64,000 bases of DNA from CAIKBL01 sp964555355 (lineage in GTDB: Bacteria; Pseudomonadota; Gammaproteobacteria; Ga0077536): assembly GCA_964555355.1 (NCBI GenBank), contig CAZKRY010000004.1, positions 314,811 to 378,810 of the forward strand. Reading direction: 5' to 3'. Below the pieces are notes generated by a model, which was not told the origin of the DNA, ran no database searches, and saw nothing but the letters and a program-made list of their open reading frames with translations. Numbering within the stretch: the stretch's first letter is position 1; the number at the start of each line of letters is the position of its first letter. This document shows, piece by piece, positions 1 to 7,797 of this stretch. Made by a program: the position numbers and the translations under genes.

Positions 1-2
1 CG

Positions 3-1010
3 GGTTTGTTGTCGATTTTTATTCCACAACTTGGCATGGTCGGGCGGCAAACGCTGAGCCTGGTGGGGGAGGCGTTGCTGCGCGGTTACGGTCGCGAGCA
101 GGAGTTGGAAGCAGATCGACTAAGCGCCGAGTATCTCGCGCGCGCGGGTTACGATCCGAGCGCCTTATTGAACGTGCTAAGCACACTCAAAGCGCAAGAG
201 AGTCTTGATCAACGGCTTGCACAATTGGAAGGGCGGCAAGCTCGCGCTTACCACGGCATGTTTTCCACGCATCCCGATAATGACACGCGTTTGCGCGAAG
301 GCGTGACCGCCGCCCGCCAATTCGCCGTAAATCAAGGCGAAGTCGGTCGCGATCCCTATCTCGACGAGATCGACGGACTGATCGTCGGCAATAATCCCAG
401 GCAGGGCGTTATCCGTGACAATCGCTTTTTGCATCCGGGTCTCGATTTCAGCTTGATGTTTCCGACGGGATGGGCCTTGCAAAACTTACCGAATAAGCTC
501 GTCGCGACCGAACCCGGTGGCTTTGCGCAAGCGCAGGTCAATATCGCGGATGCATCTCCGGACGAAACGCCCGAAGCCGTGCTCGCCCGCTTGGGCGTGC
601 GCGAATTTATCAAAGGCCGACGCTTCCAAGCCGAACAAGCGGCCGGTGTTACGGGCTTTACGCGATTGAATGTACAAGGCGGCCTACGGACGGTGCGACT
701 AAGTTTGTTGCTTCATCAAGGTTATGCGTTTGTAATCACGGGGATCACCGCGCGTGAGCAGGACTTGGCGCAGTTCGATCCGGCGTTCTATGAAGTGGCC
801 GCCTCGTTTCGGCGACTAACGGCGGAGGAGCGTGCGAAAATAAAGCCACGTCAGTTGCGTGTCGTGGATTTAAACGGTCCCGTGACATGGCAGAGCTTAG
901 CGAAAGCCTCACCATTGAAACGACTGCCCCAAGAGCAATTGATGGTGTTGAATGCGGCAGCGCCGAGTGAGGTGTCGCCACAAATAAGACGCATCAAAAT
1001 CGTCGAATAA
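3..1010 (+). CDS. M48 family metalloprotease, C-terminal part (5' end outside window)
   Basis: The frame is open to the left edge, so the gene starts outside the window. The visible part begins after the expected HEXXH zinc motif. It holds the third-ligand helix EQELEADRLSAEYLARAGYD, where the first E of ELEAD would be the third zinc ligand, followed by STHPDNDTRL, a segment typical of secreted or periplasmic M48 proteases of the BepA/YfgC type. The last 200 residues are a family-specific extension, and the end (EQLMVLNA...RIKIVE) looks like a degenerate LysM-like tail. The likely role is envelope protein quality control. Catalysis cannot be judged because the HEXXH helix is not visible. Confidence 0.85.
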   Translation, partial: GLLSIFIPQLGMVGRQTLSLVGEALLRGYGREQELEADRLSAEYLARAGYDPSALLNVLSTLKAQESLDQRLAQLEGRQARAYHGMFSTHPDNDTRLREGVTAARQFAVNQGEVGRDPYLDEIDGLIVGNNPRQGVIRDNRFLHPGLDFSLMFPTGWALQNLPNKLVATEPGGFAQAQVNIADASPDETPEAVLARLGVREFIKGRRFQAEQAAGVTGFTRLNVQGGLRTVRLSLLLHQGYAFVITGITAREQDLAQFDPAFYEVAASFRRLTAEERAKIKPRQLRVVDLNGPVTWQSLAKASPLKRLPQEQLMVLNAAAPSEVSPQIRRIKIVE

Positions 1011-1118
1011 CGACATTGAAAAAAAAAGCATGTTTTGCCCTGAATAACGGCAGCGCGCGTGGGGTCAACTGCGTAAGCGCCAGCGAATCTCGAGACCAGC
1101 GCAAATAGGATTACAGAG

Positions 1119-1970
1119 ATGGATGCACGAATTAGGTTTGTCACGGCCGGCGGATTGCGCTCGCCTTGCCTCGATACCGGCGGAGATAGCACCGAGGCCG
1201 CGGTGTTTGTTCACGGCAATCCGGGTTCTAGCCAGGATTGGCGTGAACTGGTTAGTCGCGTAAGCGAGTTTGGGCGGGCGGTCGCCTTCGATATGCCTGG
1301 GTTTGGTCAGGCGGATAAACCCAATAATTTCGATTATTCCGTCAGTGGCTACGCGCGTCATTTGGATTTGTTACTGCGCGCGTCCAATATCGAGCGTGTG
1401 CATTTGCTCGTGCACGACTTCGGGGGGCCGTGGGGACTCGCATGGGCGACGCGGAACCCTGACCGCGTGGCGAGTGTCACTTTGTTCAACATCGGCATAT
1501 TGCCGGGTTACCGCTGGCATTTTCTCGCCCGTCTGTGGCGGATGCCGATAATCGGTGAGTTGTTTCAGATGACGACCACGCGGTTTGGATTTCGCAACAT
1601 GCTCAAAATCGGCAACCCGCGCGGCTTGCCGCCCAACATGGTAGAGCGTATGTACGATGAGTATGACGCCGGGACCAAACGCGCGGTATTGCGCCTGTAT
1701 CGCGCGAGCGATCCGGAACTGGTCGAACAATACTCACAACAATGCGTGGCGACGCTGGGGCCGCGCGATATCCCGGCGCTGGTCTTTTGGGGTGAGCGCG
1801 ATATTTATTTACCAAGCAAGTATGCGGAAGTTCAAAAGCAAGTATTCCCCAGCGCGAAGATTGTCATGATGCCGGATTCCGGGCATTGGCCGTTTGCGGA
1901 CAATCCGTCGGTGGTGTGTTCGCATTTGCTGCCGTTTCTCCGTCAGCAAATGACCGCGCGAGTGTTCTGA
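1119..1970 (+). CDS. Alpha/beta hydrolase, haloalkane dehalogenase-like (Asp nucleophile)
   Basis: A 283-residue single-domain alpha/beta hydrolase. The oxyanion loop reads VHGNPGSSQDW. The nucleophile elbow is VHDFGGPWG, with Asp where most esterases have Ser (GXSXG). The catalytic His lies in MPDSGHWPFADNP near the C-terminus. An H-D-x-G-G-P elbow is the signature of haloalkane dehalogenases and some epoxide hydrolases, so a C-halogen or epoxide substrate is possible, but the halide-binding residues were not identified. The ATG at 1119 has AGGA about 8 nt upstream. The next gene follows by 13 nt, so the two may be co-transcribed. Confidence 0.8.
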   Translation: MDARIRFVTAGGLRSPCLDTGGDSTEAAVFVHGNPGSSQDWRELVSRVSEFGRAVAFDMPGFGQADKPNNFDYSVSGYARHLDLLLRASNIERVHLLVHDFGGPWGLAWATRNPDRVASVTLFNIGILPGYRWHFLARLWRMPIIGELFQMTTTRFGFRNMLKIGNPRGLPPNMVERMYDEYDAGTKRAVLRLYRASDPELVEQYSQQCVATLGPRDIPALVFWGERDIYLPSKYAEVQKQVFPSAKIVMMPDSGHWPFADNPSVVCSHLLPFLRQQMTARVF

Positions 1971-1983
1971 CGAGCGCGACTCC

Positions 1984-3024
1984 GTGATCGCCAAGTGCTT
2001 TTCTCGTCCGGCGGCGCGCCCGGTTGGTCGCACGCACATCAGCGTGCTGATCATTGCCGCCTTGGGGCTTGCGTTCGCCGCCTACCTGGTAAAACGGCAC
2101 GGTGCGCAACAGGTCGCGCAAGCGTTGGCCGGCATTGGCTGGGGCATGGTTGCCATTTGCGGCGCGCATCTCGCGCAGGTGGTGCTATCTGGGCTCGGCT
2201 GGCACGCCATTGCGAGCGTTGAACATGCCGCGCGTGTACGGGTGTTTTTTCTCGCGCGATGGATCAGAGAAGCCGTTAGCGGGTTGTTGCCGCTCACCCA
2301 GATCGGCGGGGAAGTAGTTTCAATCAGAATTTTGGTGCTGCATGGATTTCGGAGTGGCATCGCCACATCCTCCATGATCGCCGATCTCGGCACCCAGATC
2401 ATGAGTCAGGCGGTCTTCACGTTATTAGGTCTCGCGATGCTGGTGGTCGATGGACACCGCGGCCCGGTAATCGAATGGACGGTCATTGGACTCATCGCAA
2501 GCCTATCGGTATTGCCGGCGTTTTTCTTCGCCCAACGGCGCGGCTTATTACATGCTACGGAGAATTTCTTTATTCGCCTTGCCGAACGTTTTCCGGCGTT
2601 TCAAGGCGGCTCGTTAGAAGGGTTACATGATTCCATTCATCGCATTTTTAGGAACCCGCTGGCGCAACTTAAGTCCTTTAACGCGCATTTATTGTCATGG
2701 CTGCTCGGCGCGTTTGAAATTTGGTTGATATTCCACTTTTTGGGAATCGATATCGGTGCGCGCGAAGCGCTTGTCATCGAAAGCTTGAGCCAGGTTATCC
2801 GCAGCGTGTCGTTCGCCATCCCTGGTGCGCTCGGTGTGCAAGAGGGCGGCTTTTTGTTGATTGGTGCGCTCTATGGCGTCCCACCGCCGCTGTGTTTGGC
2901 CGCGTCACTCGCCAAACGCGTACGCGAAATTCTGCTCGGCGTCCCCGCTCTCTTTGTGTGGCAGATTATCGAAGGCCGACGGTGGTGGAGCCGGAAGCAG
3001 GCTGCCGGCACGGGTGGGGCGTAG
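1984..3024 (+). CDS. Integral membrane protein of the UPF0104/HpnL (LPG synthase TM-like) family
   Basis: A 346-residue polytopic protein with about eight hydrophobic segments, starting at GTG. The signature RWIREAVSGLLPLTQIGGE and the late IPGALGVQEGGFLLIG segment are typical of the lysylphosphatidylglycerol-synthase transmembrane region family. The closest subgroup by memory is HpnL, a hopanoid-associated membrane protein thought to move lipids. No squalene or hopanoid enzymes lie in the window, so the hopanoid link is only suggestive. The gene follows the alpha/beta hydrolase closely and could share its transcript. Confidence 0.75.
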   Translation: MIAKCFSRPAARPVGRTHISVLIIAALGLAFAAYLVKRHGAQQVAQALAGIGWGMVAICGAHLAQVVLSGLGWHAIASVEHAARVRVFFLARWIREAVSGLLPLTQIGGEVVSIRILVLHGFRSGIATSSMIADLGTQIMSQAVFTLLGLAMLVVDGHRGPVIEWTVIGLIASLSVLPAFFFAQRRGLLHATENFFIRLAERFPAFQGGSLEGLHDSIHRIFRNPLAQLKSFNAHLLSWLLGAFEIWLIFHFLGIDIGAREALVIESLSQVIRSVSFAIPGALGVQEGGFLLIGALYGVPPPLCLAASLAKRVREILLGVPALFVWQIIEGRRWWSRKQAAGTGGA

Positions 3025-3046
3025 TGATTGGGTCTTTTGCCATCGC

Positions 3047-3748
3047 TTAATCGGCTCGTGTCACCTGCACGCGACGGTTGTGTTTGCCTTTGTTTTCAAC
3101 TTTGCCAAGCGTCACCCGACCGATTTCGCCGGTGCGCGCGACATGCGTTCCGCCGCATGGCTGTAGATCCACCTGCGCGACTTCAATGAGCCGTACGCGG
3201 CCGCTGCCGAGCGGCGGTTTGACCGACATCGTCCGCACCAGATCCATGTTGTCTTGCATCTCGCGATCGGTGATCCATTTGCAGGAAACCGCATGGTCTT
3301 CTTCGATTAAGCGATTGAGCGATTTTTCGATCGCTTCTTTGTCGATCCCTTGTTCCATGTCGAAATCGAGGCGCCCTTTGTCGCGTGTTAGCGCGCCCCC
3401 CGTCACGGAATAGGGAATGAGCGCGCAAAGCAGATGTAAGCAGGTGTGCATGCGCATGTGCGCATAACGGAGTTCCCAATCGATTTCAGCGGTGACTTCG
3501 GTATCGATCGCAGGCGCCGGCGAACCCGGCGCCGCGAGATGCAGTATTTCACCAAGAGGGCCCTTGCGAGTGCCGATGATTGGGATTCGATCCGCGCCCA
3601 CCGCAAGTGCCCCGCAATCGCCGGGCTGACCGCCACCCTCCGGGTAGAACACGGTCTGATCGAGCACGATCCCGCGCTCGTCCACGCCGATGACCCGCGC
3701 GGTACAGGTTCGCAGGTAGCTATCTTCGCGAAAAAGCTCGCGCGTCAT
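3047..3748 (-). CDS. Stand-alone alanyl-tRNA editing protein (AlaX-type)
   Basis: About 233 residues with the editing-domain fold of alanyl-tRNA synthetase. It has DQTVFYPEGGGQPGD near the N-terminus, the zinc motif HMRMHTCLHLL (HxxxH) and the second pair CGGTHVARTGEIG (CxxxH). Such proteins hydrolyse Ser or Gly mischarged on tRNA-Ala. The catalytic AlaRS and C-Ala domains are absent, so it acts in trans. The frame is open further upstream, but GGGGGA at 3755-3760 fits the ATG at 3748 with normal spacing. An upstream ATG at 3754 is too close to that Shine-Dalgarno. Confidence 0.88.
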   Translation of the reverse strand: MTRELFREDSYLRTCTARVIGVDERGIVLDQTVFYPEGGGQPGDCGALAVGADRIPIIGTRKGPLGEILHLAAPGSPAPAIDTEVTAEIDWELRYAHMRMHTCLHLLCALIPYSVTGGALTRDKGRLDFDMEQGIDKEAIEKSLNRLIEEDHAVSCKWITDREMQDNMDLVRTMSVKPPLGSGRVRLIEVAQVDLQPCGGTHVARTGEIGRVTLGKVENKGKHNRRVQVTRAD

Positions 3749-3857
3749 CTTCATCCCCCAATCGAATGCATCGTTCAACTTGGCTGAAGTGTCATGTTCG
3801 TTCCGCGAAAAGTCTACTGCGCACGGCAAGTCGCGCGAAGCGGGTAAACTACGCCAT

Positions 3858-4790
3858 ATGAAGCACTCATTTGTGGCGGGCCTGGCCGCTGCCTTATTGG
3901 CCGCCATTACGTGGGGGCTCCAGTTCCCGGTCGCGAAAGACGTGTTCGCGCAGGTGGATTCCTTCCATGTCACCGCGGTGCGCTACTTGGGCGCGCTGTC
4001 TGTCTTAATCCCCATTCTGCTTTGGCGCGAAGGGCGACAAGCTTTTTCCTATCAAGGCCTGGGTTTTAAGGTTGCGAGCTTAGGCGGGCTCGGCATGAGC
4101 CTCTCGCCGTTTATCTCCTTTTACGGCATTTCGCTGGCCGGTGCCGAGCGGGCGGCGGTAGTGGTCGCGCTGCAGCCTACTTTAATGGCGATTACGCAAT
4201 GGGCCTTGTACAAGCGCCGACCTTCACGCTTCACATTGTTGTGCATGGCGATTGCGTTCAGCGGCGTGGTCACCGTGGTGACCCGCGGCGAAGCGGCACC
4301 GGCGGCGGCTCGCGCCGGCATCATCGGGAGTCTGATGGTCTTGGGCGGCGGGGGGTGTTGGGTGTACTACACGTTGGGCACCGAGCGTCTGACCGGATGG
4401 TCGGTGTGGCGGATCACGGTTTTAACGATGATTCCAGGCGCGTGTTGTTCAATCGTGGTCATTGCCGCGCTCATCGCCTTGGGTTGGCTTGACCCACCGG
4501 GTCTCGCCAATTACCAGGCAGTCGGCTGGGACCTCGCGTTTCTATCGTTTTTCGGCGTAGCCATCGGCATGCTCGCTTGGAACTTCGGCAATCGACGGAT
4601 TGGCCCGTTGAATTCGATGTTATTGACCAACATGATGCCAGTCGCCGCGTTCTCTTATCGCGCGTGGCAGGGCTACGAGTTCTCGACGCGCGAGTTAGTC
4701 GGCGCGGGTCTCGTGATCGGCGCCTTGGTCGCCAACAATATTTATCTGCGTCGGCGTTTTCTTAAAGAGCGCCGTGGGACTGAAAACTGA
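3858..4790 (+). CDS. EamA/DMT-family metabolite exporter
   Basis: A 310-residue membrane protein with about ten transmembrane segments in two EamA repeats, the usual size for a drug/metabolite transporter. The first segment is AAITWGLQFPVAKDVF. The repeat boundaries show the typical SFYGISLAGAERAAVVVALQ and LNSMLLTNMMPVAAF features. The substrate cannot be told. The frame extends upstream, but the ATG at 3858 places the first helix right after a short basic N-terminus. The stop overlaps the ATG of the next gene (TGATG at 4788-4792), showing translational coupling with a luciferase-like oxidoreductase. Confidence 0.85.
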   Translation: MKHSFVAGLAAALLAAITWGLQFPVAKDVFAQVDSFHVTAVRYLGALSVLIPILLWREGRQAFSYQGLGFKVASLGGLGMSLSPFISFYGISLAGAERAAVVVALQPTLMAITQWALYKRRPSRFTLLCMAIAFSGVVTVVTRGEAAPAAARAGIIGSLMVLGGGGCWVYYTLGTERLTGWSVWRITVLTMIPGACCSIVVIAALIALGWLDPPGLANYQAVGWDLAFLSFFGVAIGMLAWNFGNRRIGPLNSMLLTNMMPVAAFSYRAWQGYEFSTRELVGAGLVIGALVANNIYLRRRFLKERRGTEN

Positions 4791-5872
4791 TGGACTTAAG
4801 TTTTTTCACGATGCCGCTGCATCCCGTGGGCCGCGACTACCGCACGACGTTGCGCGAAGACCGCGAAGCCATTCTGCTCGCCGATTCGTTGGGATTTAAA
4901 GAAGCATTCGTCGGCGAGCACGTTACCGATCTCGCCGAAACCATTCCTTCCGCACTGACCTTCATCGCAAGCCTTGCCTATGCCACGCATCAGATCCGCC
5001 TCGGCACTGGCACCATCAATCTACCGAACACGCATCCCGCGGCAGTGGCTGCGCAGGTCGCGATGGTCGATCACATGTGCGACGGCCGCTTTATCTTAGG
5101 GATAAGTCCGGGCGGATTGCGGTCCGACGCTGAAATTTTCGGCACGCTGGATGAAGACCGTAACGCGATGGCACGCGAAGCGATCGCACAGGTTTTGGCG
5201 TTGTGGCAAGGCGATGCACCCTATGATTTGAGCGGGCGTTACTGGAATCTCTCCACTGCGCGCACGCTCGATCGCGAAATCGGGCAAGGCCTTATCTTGA
5301 AACCGCTGCAGCGCCCGCATCCGCCGATCGCGGTCGCGTGTGTGTCGCCGCATTCGGAGTCAGCTGCGCAGGCGGCGAGTCATGGCTGGTCGGTAATCTC
5401 GGCGAATTTTTTGCAGCCGGTATGGGTGGCGAGCCATTGGCGGAAAATGCAAGAAGGCGCCGCGGCCGGCGGCCAAGCATTGTCTGCGACGAATTGGCGA
5501 GTCGCGCGCAGTATTTTTGTCGCGGATGATGCCGCGACAGCCAAGCGCTATGCACGCAGCGCGCATGGGCCTTACGGGCATTACTACAAAAGCCTGATGC
5601 GCAAGTTAATCGGCAACGGGCGGCCGCAGTTATTTAAATCGCACCTTGAGATGCGCGATGACGACATCAGTTTGGACTTTGTTCTCAACTCGTTGGTGAT
5701 ATGCGGCACTCCATCGCAGGTCACCGCACAAATCCTGCAATTACGCGAACAAGTGGGAGATTTTGGTACGCTGGTTTATGCCGGCCACGATTGGGCCGAT
5801 CCGGAACTCGCTAAACGTTCGATGCAGTTGATGGTGGAACGCGTGATGCCGGCGGTTAATGCGGGAATTTAG
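4790..5872 (+). CDS. LLM-class flavin-dependent oxidoreductase (luciferase-like)
   Basis: A 360-residue TIM-barrel protein of the bacterial-luciferase/F420 superfamily. Family features include the N-terminal strand MDLSFFTMPLHP, GFKEAFVGEHVTDLAETIPS after the second helix, the barrel segment RLGTGTINLPNTHPAAVAAQ and the GRFILGISPG loop. Members oxidise or monooxygenate small organic substrates using reduced FMN or F420, and the sequence does not decide between the cofactors. The start overlaps the stop of the EamA exporter. The last bases overlap the convergent HNH gene. Confidence 0.85.
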   Translation: MDLSFFTMPLHPVGRDYRTTLREDREAILLADSLGFKEAFVGEHVTDLAETIPSALTFIASLAYATHQIRLGTGTINLPNTHPAAVAAQVAMVDHMCDGRFILGISPGGLRSDAEIFGTLDEDRNAMAREAIAQVLALWQGDAPYDLSGRYWNLSTARTLDREIGQGLILKPLQRPHPPIAVACVSPHSESAAQAASHGWSVISANFLQPVWVASHWRKMQEGAAAGGQALSATNWRVARSIFVADDAATAKRYARSAHGPYGHYYKSLMRKLIGNGRPQLFKSHLEMRDDDISLDFVLNSLVICGTPSQVTAQILQLREQVGDFGTLVYAGHDWADPELAKRSMQLMVERVMPAVNAGI

Positions 5873-6252
5873 TCAGGCTTACGATTCAGCATGTCGCCTA
5901 GCCCTGCAAACGGATTTGAGCGCCCCGGCGCGTGGTTGGCGGACGTACCGCTCGAACTTAAACCCTGCGCAGCTTCCGTCAATTTGACGTGTTCCTGTTC
6001 ATGGCAATACACGCATAACAATTCCCAATTGCTTCCATCTGGCGGATTATCGTCATGATTGTGATTGCGGTGATGCACGGTTAGCTCGCGCAAGTTTTCG
6101 CGTGTGAACTCACGACTACAACGACCGCATACCCATGGGTAAAGCTTGAGCGCCTGCGCGCGATAGTCTTGCTCGCGCAGCTCGCGTTGGCGCCGCGCAT
6201 CGGCCACGACGCGATCGAGCTTTTGTTGGTCCGGGGTTTTGCGTGAACTCAT
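5869..6252 (-). CDS. YajD-like HNH nuclease-domain protein
   Basis: A 127-residue protein with a basic coiled N-terminus and a compact treble-clef HNH domain. A CGRC pair is followed by TVHHRNHNHDDNPPDGSNWE and then CVYCHEQEH, giving two CxxC zinc pairs and the HNH core. The size and the DNPPDGSNWELLCVYCHE stretch match the widespread proteobacterial YajD family, whose cellular role is unknown. It overlaps the upstream lipoprotein gene by 4 nt, so the two minus-strand genes are probably co-transcribed. Confidence 0.85.
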   Translation of the reverse strand: MSSRKTPDQQKLDRVVADARRQRELREQDYRAQALKLYPWVCGRCSREFTRENLRELTVHHRNHNHDDNPPDGSNWELLCVYCHEQEHVKLTEAAQGLSSSGTSANHAPGRSNPFAGLGDMLNRKPD

Positions 6253-7052
6253 GGCGGCGTGTTTTTTCGTTGCCCGCTTAAGTATAGCGAGACTTCTTGC
6301 GACAACGCAGTCACCGCCTCATCGAGCGCTAACTGAAGCGAGCGTGCCGCCTGGTCGGTGCCGCCTCGCAAGGTGTGTTCCGGGCCGATAAACGCCAAAC
6401 GTTGACTCGATTCTCCCGGCTCCGCGCATGTATCACGTTGGACGCGCGCGACCACCGTCGTGCGGTAGCGGAAGCCGGGGCTAAATTCGAGTGCGATCTC
6501 GGCGACCTCTAGCGTGTAGTAGAAAGCCGAGGGTAGGGTTGGCATGCAAGCCGCCTCAGTTACCATTGTGTGACGGTTCGACGAAGAAAGCCGCGCGGCG
6601 GCGCCAGCTGCGATGCGCGGCGATAACGTCGCGAATATCGGTAGCCCGCGAAACTGTGCCTCGGTAGTTGCCGTATCAGAGATCCCGCGCGCATCTTGCG
6701 CGAGACCATTGATCAAACTCGTGGTTGCGCCCGCCAGCGCGAACAGTCCGCCCAACACGGCGAGGCAAGGCCCGGCGACCGGCCCGGTGCCCGCGCATAG
6801 GTAAAGCGAGCCTTGAAGTTCCTCGTTGTATTCATCAAACCCCTGCGCGTAGGGGGAACGTTCAAGCGCGGGCTCGAGCGTGCCGTGGGTAGTGAACGTG
6901 AATTCATCGAGTGGTAACGCGCGTAACACGATTGGGGTGTCGGCGGTCGGCGGCAGCACCTGCGGTGGCGTGGCGCACGCGACGCATAAGGCGATGAACC
7001 CCGCCGCCAAGAATCGCGCCACTCGCCAACGCGTAATAGACTTAACGGGCAT
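6249..7052 (-). CDS. Putative outer-membrane lipoprotein of unknown function
   Basis: About 267 residues. The N-terminus carries basic residues, a hydrophobic stretch (FLAAGFIALCVAC) and an imperfect lipobox CVAC followed by Ala-Thr-Pro-Pro, so export and lipidation are likely. Two hydrophobic or glycine-rich stretches follow near the middle (GPVAGPCLAVLGGLFALAGA). The family is not recognised. The ATG at 7052 was chosen because it gives a proper signal peptide and avoids overlap with the divergent thioesterase gene. The Shine-Dalgarno is weak. The gene is coupled by a 4-nt overlap to the HNH gene downstream. Confidence 0.6.
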   Translation of the reverse strand: MPVKSITRWRVARFLAAGFIALCVACATPPQVLPPTADTPIVLRALPLDEFTFTTHGTLEPALERSPYAQGFDEYNEELQGSLYLCAGTGPVAGPCLAVLGGLFALAGATTSLINGLAQDARGISDTATTEAQFRGLPIFATLSPRIAAGAAARLSSSNRHTMVTEAACMPTLPSAFYYTLEVAEIALEFSPGFRYRTTVVARVQRDTCAEPGESSQRLAFIGPEHTLRGGTDQAARSLQLALDEAVTALSQEVSLYLSGQRKNTPP

Positions 7053-7101
7053 CGTCTTTTTCAACTGCGAGCGGCCTCGATCCAAATAATCGAGACCGCG
7101 G

Positions 7102-7617
7102 ATGAATAAAATTGGGACATTCATGAACACCAACGCTTTGCCGGCCAATGGGATTGTCGTCAGCACACTGACCGTAAAGCCCGAATGGCTGGATTACAAC
7201 CAGCATATGAACGTTGCTTATTACGTGTTCGCATTCGATCTTGCAATCGACGACCTGAAAGATACCTACGGGCTGAACGAGACCTATCGACTCACGCAGC
7301 AGTGTTCAACTGTTGCCTTGGAAGCCCATATTACTTATCAGAATGAAGCGACCTTGGACGAAGTGCTCCGCATCGAGTCACGCATTCTAGACACCGACGG
7401 CAAGCGCCTGCATTTGGCCCAAGCCATGTATCGCGACACTACGTTGCTCGCTACCCAAGAAACGCTGTCGATAAGTTTCGATTTACAAACCCGTCGCGCG
7501 CGCCCATTCGATCCTGTGCTATTAGAAAATATCCAGGCGCTTCAACGGGCACAGTGCAAGGTACCGCGCCCCAGTTGGGCCGGGCGCATCATCAGTTTGA
7601 CCAGCGGAAAACCTTGA
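7102..7617 (+). CDS. Hotdog-fold acyl-CoA thioesterase-like protein
   Basis: 171 residues with a single hotdog domain. The substrate-loop motif is EWLDYNQHMNVAYYVFAFD, typical of the 4-hydroxybenzoyl-CoA thioesterase/FadM group and of the thioesterase domain linked to carnitine or betainyl-CoA metabolism. The expected product is a free acid plus CoA. An alternative start at 7123 removes seven residues and has GGGA upstream, so the start is uncertain. It precedes a ThDP-dependent acyl-CoA lyase on the same strand with a 180-nt gap containing a palindromic repeat. Confidence 0.8.
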   Translation: MNKIGTFMNTNALPANGIVVSTLTVKPEWLDYNQHMNVAYYVFAFDLAIDDLKDTYGLNETYRLTQQCSTVALEAHITYQNEATLDEVLRIESRILDTDGKRLHLAQAMYRDTTLLATQETLSISFDLQTRRARPFDPVLLENIQALQRAQCKVPRPSWAGRIISLTSGKP

Positions 7618-7682
7618 ATCCGAGGTACGACAAGACCGCACCATTTTCCCCATTTGCTTTGCGCGAGAAGCCGCACCAACTT

Positions 7683-7723
7683 CCCCCTCTCCCGCTCGCG
7701 GGAGGGCAGGGGTGAGGGTCTTC
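7683..7723. repeat. Dispersed REP-like palindrome (CCCTCTCCC family)
   Basis: The core is CCCTCTCCCGCTCGCGGGAG followed by a GGGTGAGGGTCTT tail, so a hairpin with a conserved asymmetric flank. The same unit recurs at about 15504, 23574, 60195 and 61099, and as a tandem array at 52599-53096. All copies lie between genes, which fits REP elements. Confidence 0.75.
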
Positions 7724-7797
7724 ACGCCGCGCCTACACCTCCTCCCATGAACAAAGTATGCTGCTGTTATTGATAATCTCGAGTGAGGAGCGCACAC

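Noticed and set aside
5869..6252. HNH protein as part of an anti-phage system
   Set aside because: It matches the widespread chromosomal YajD type and has no defence neighbours.
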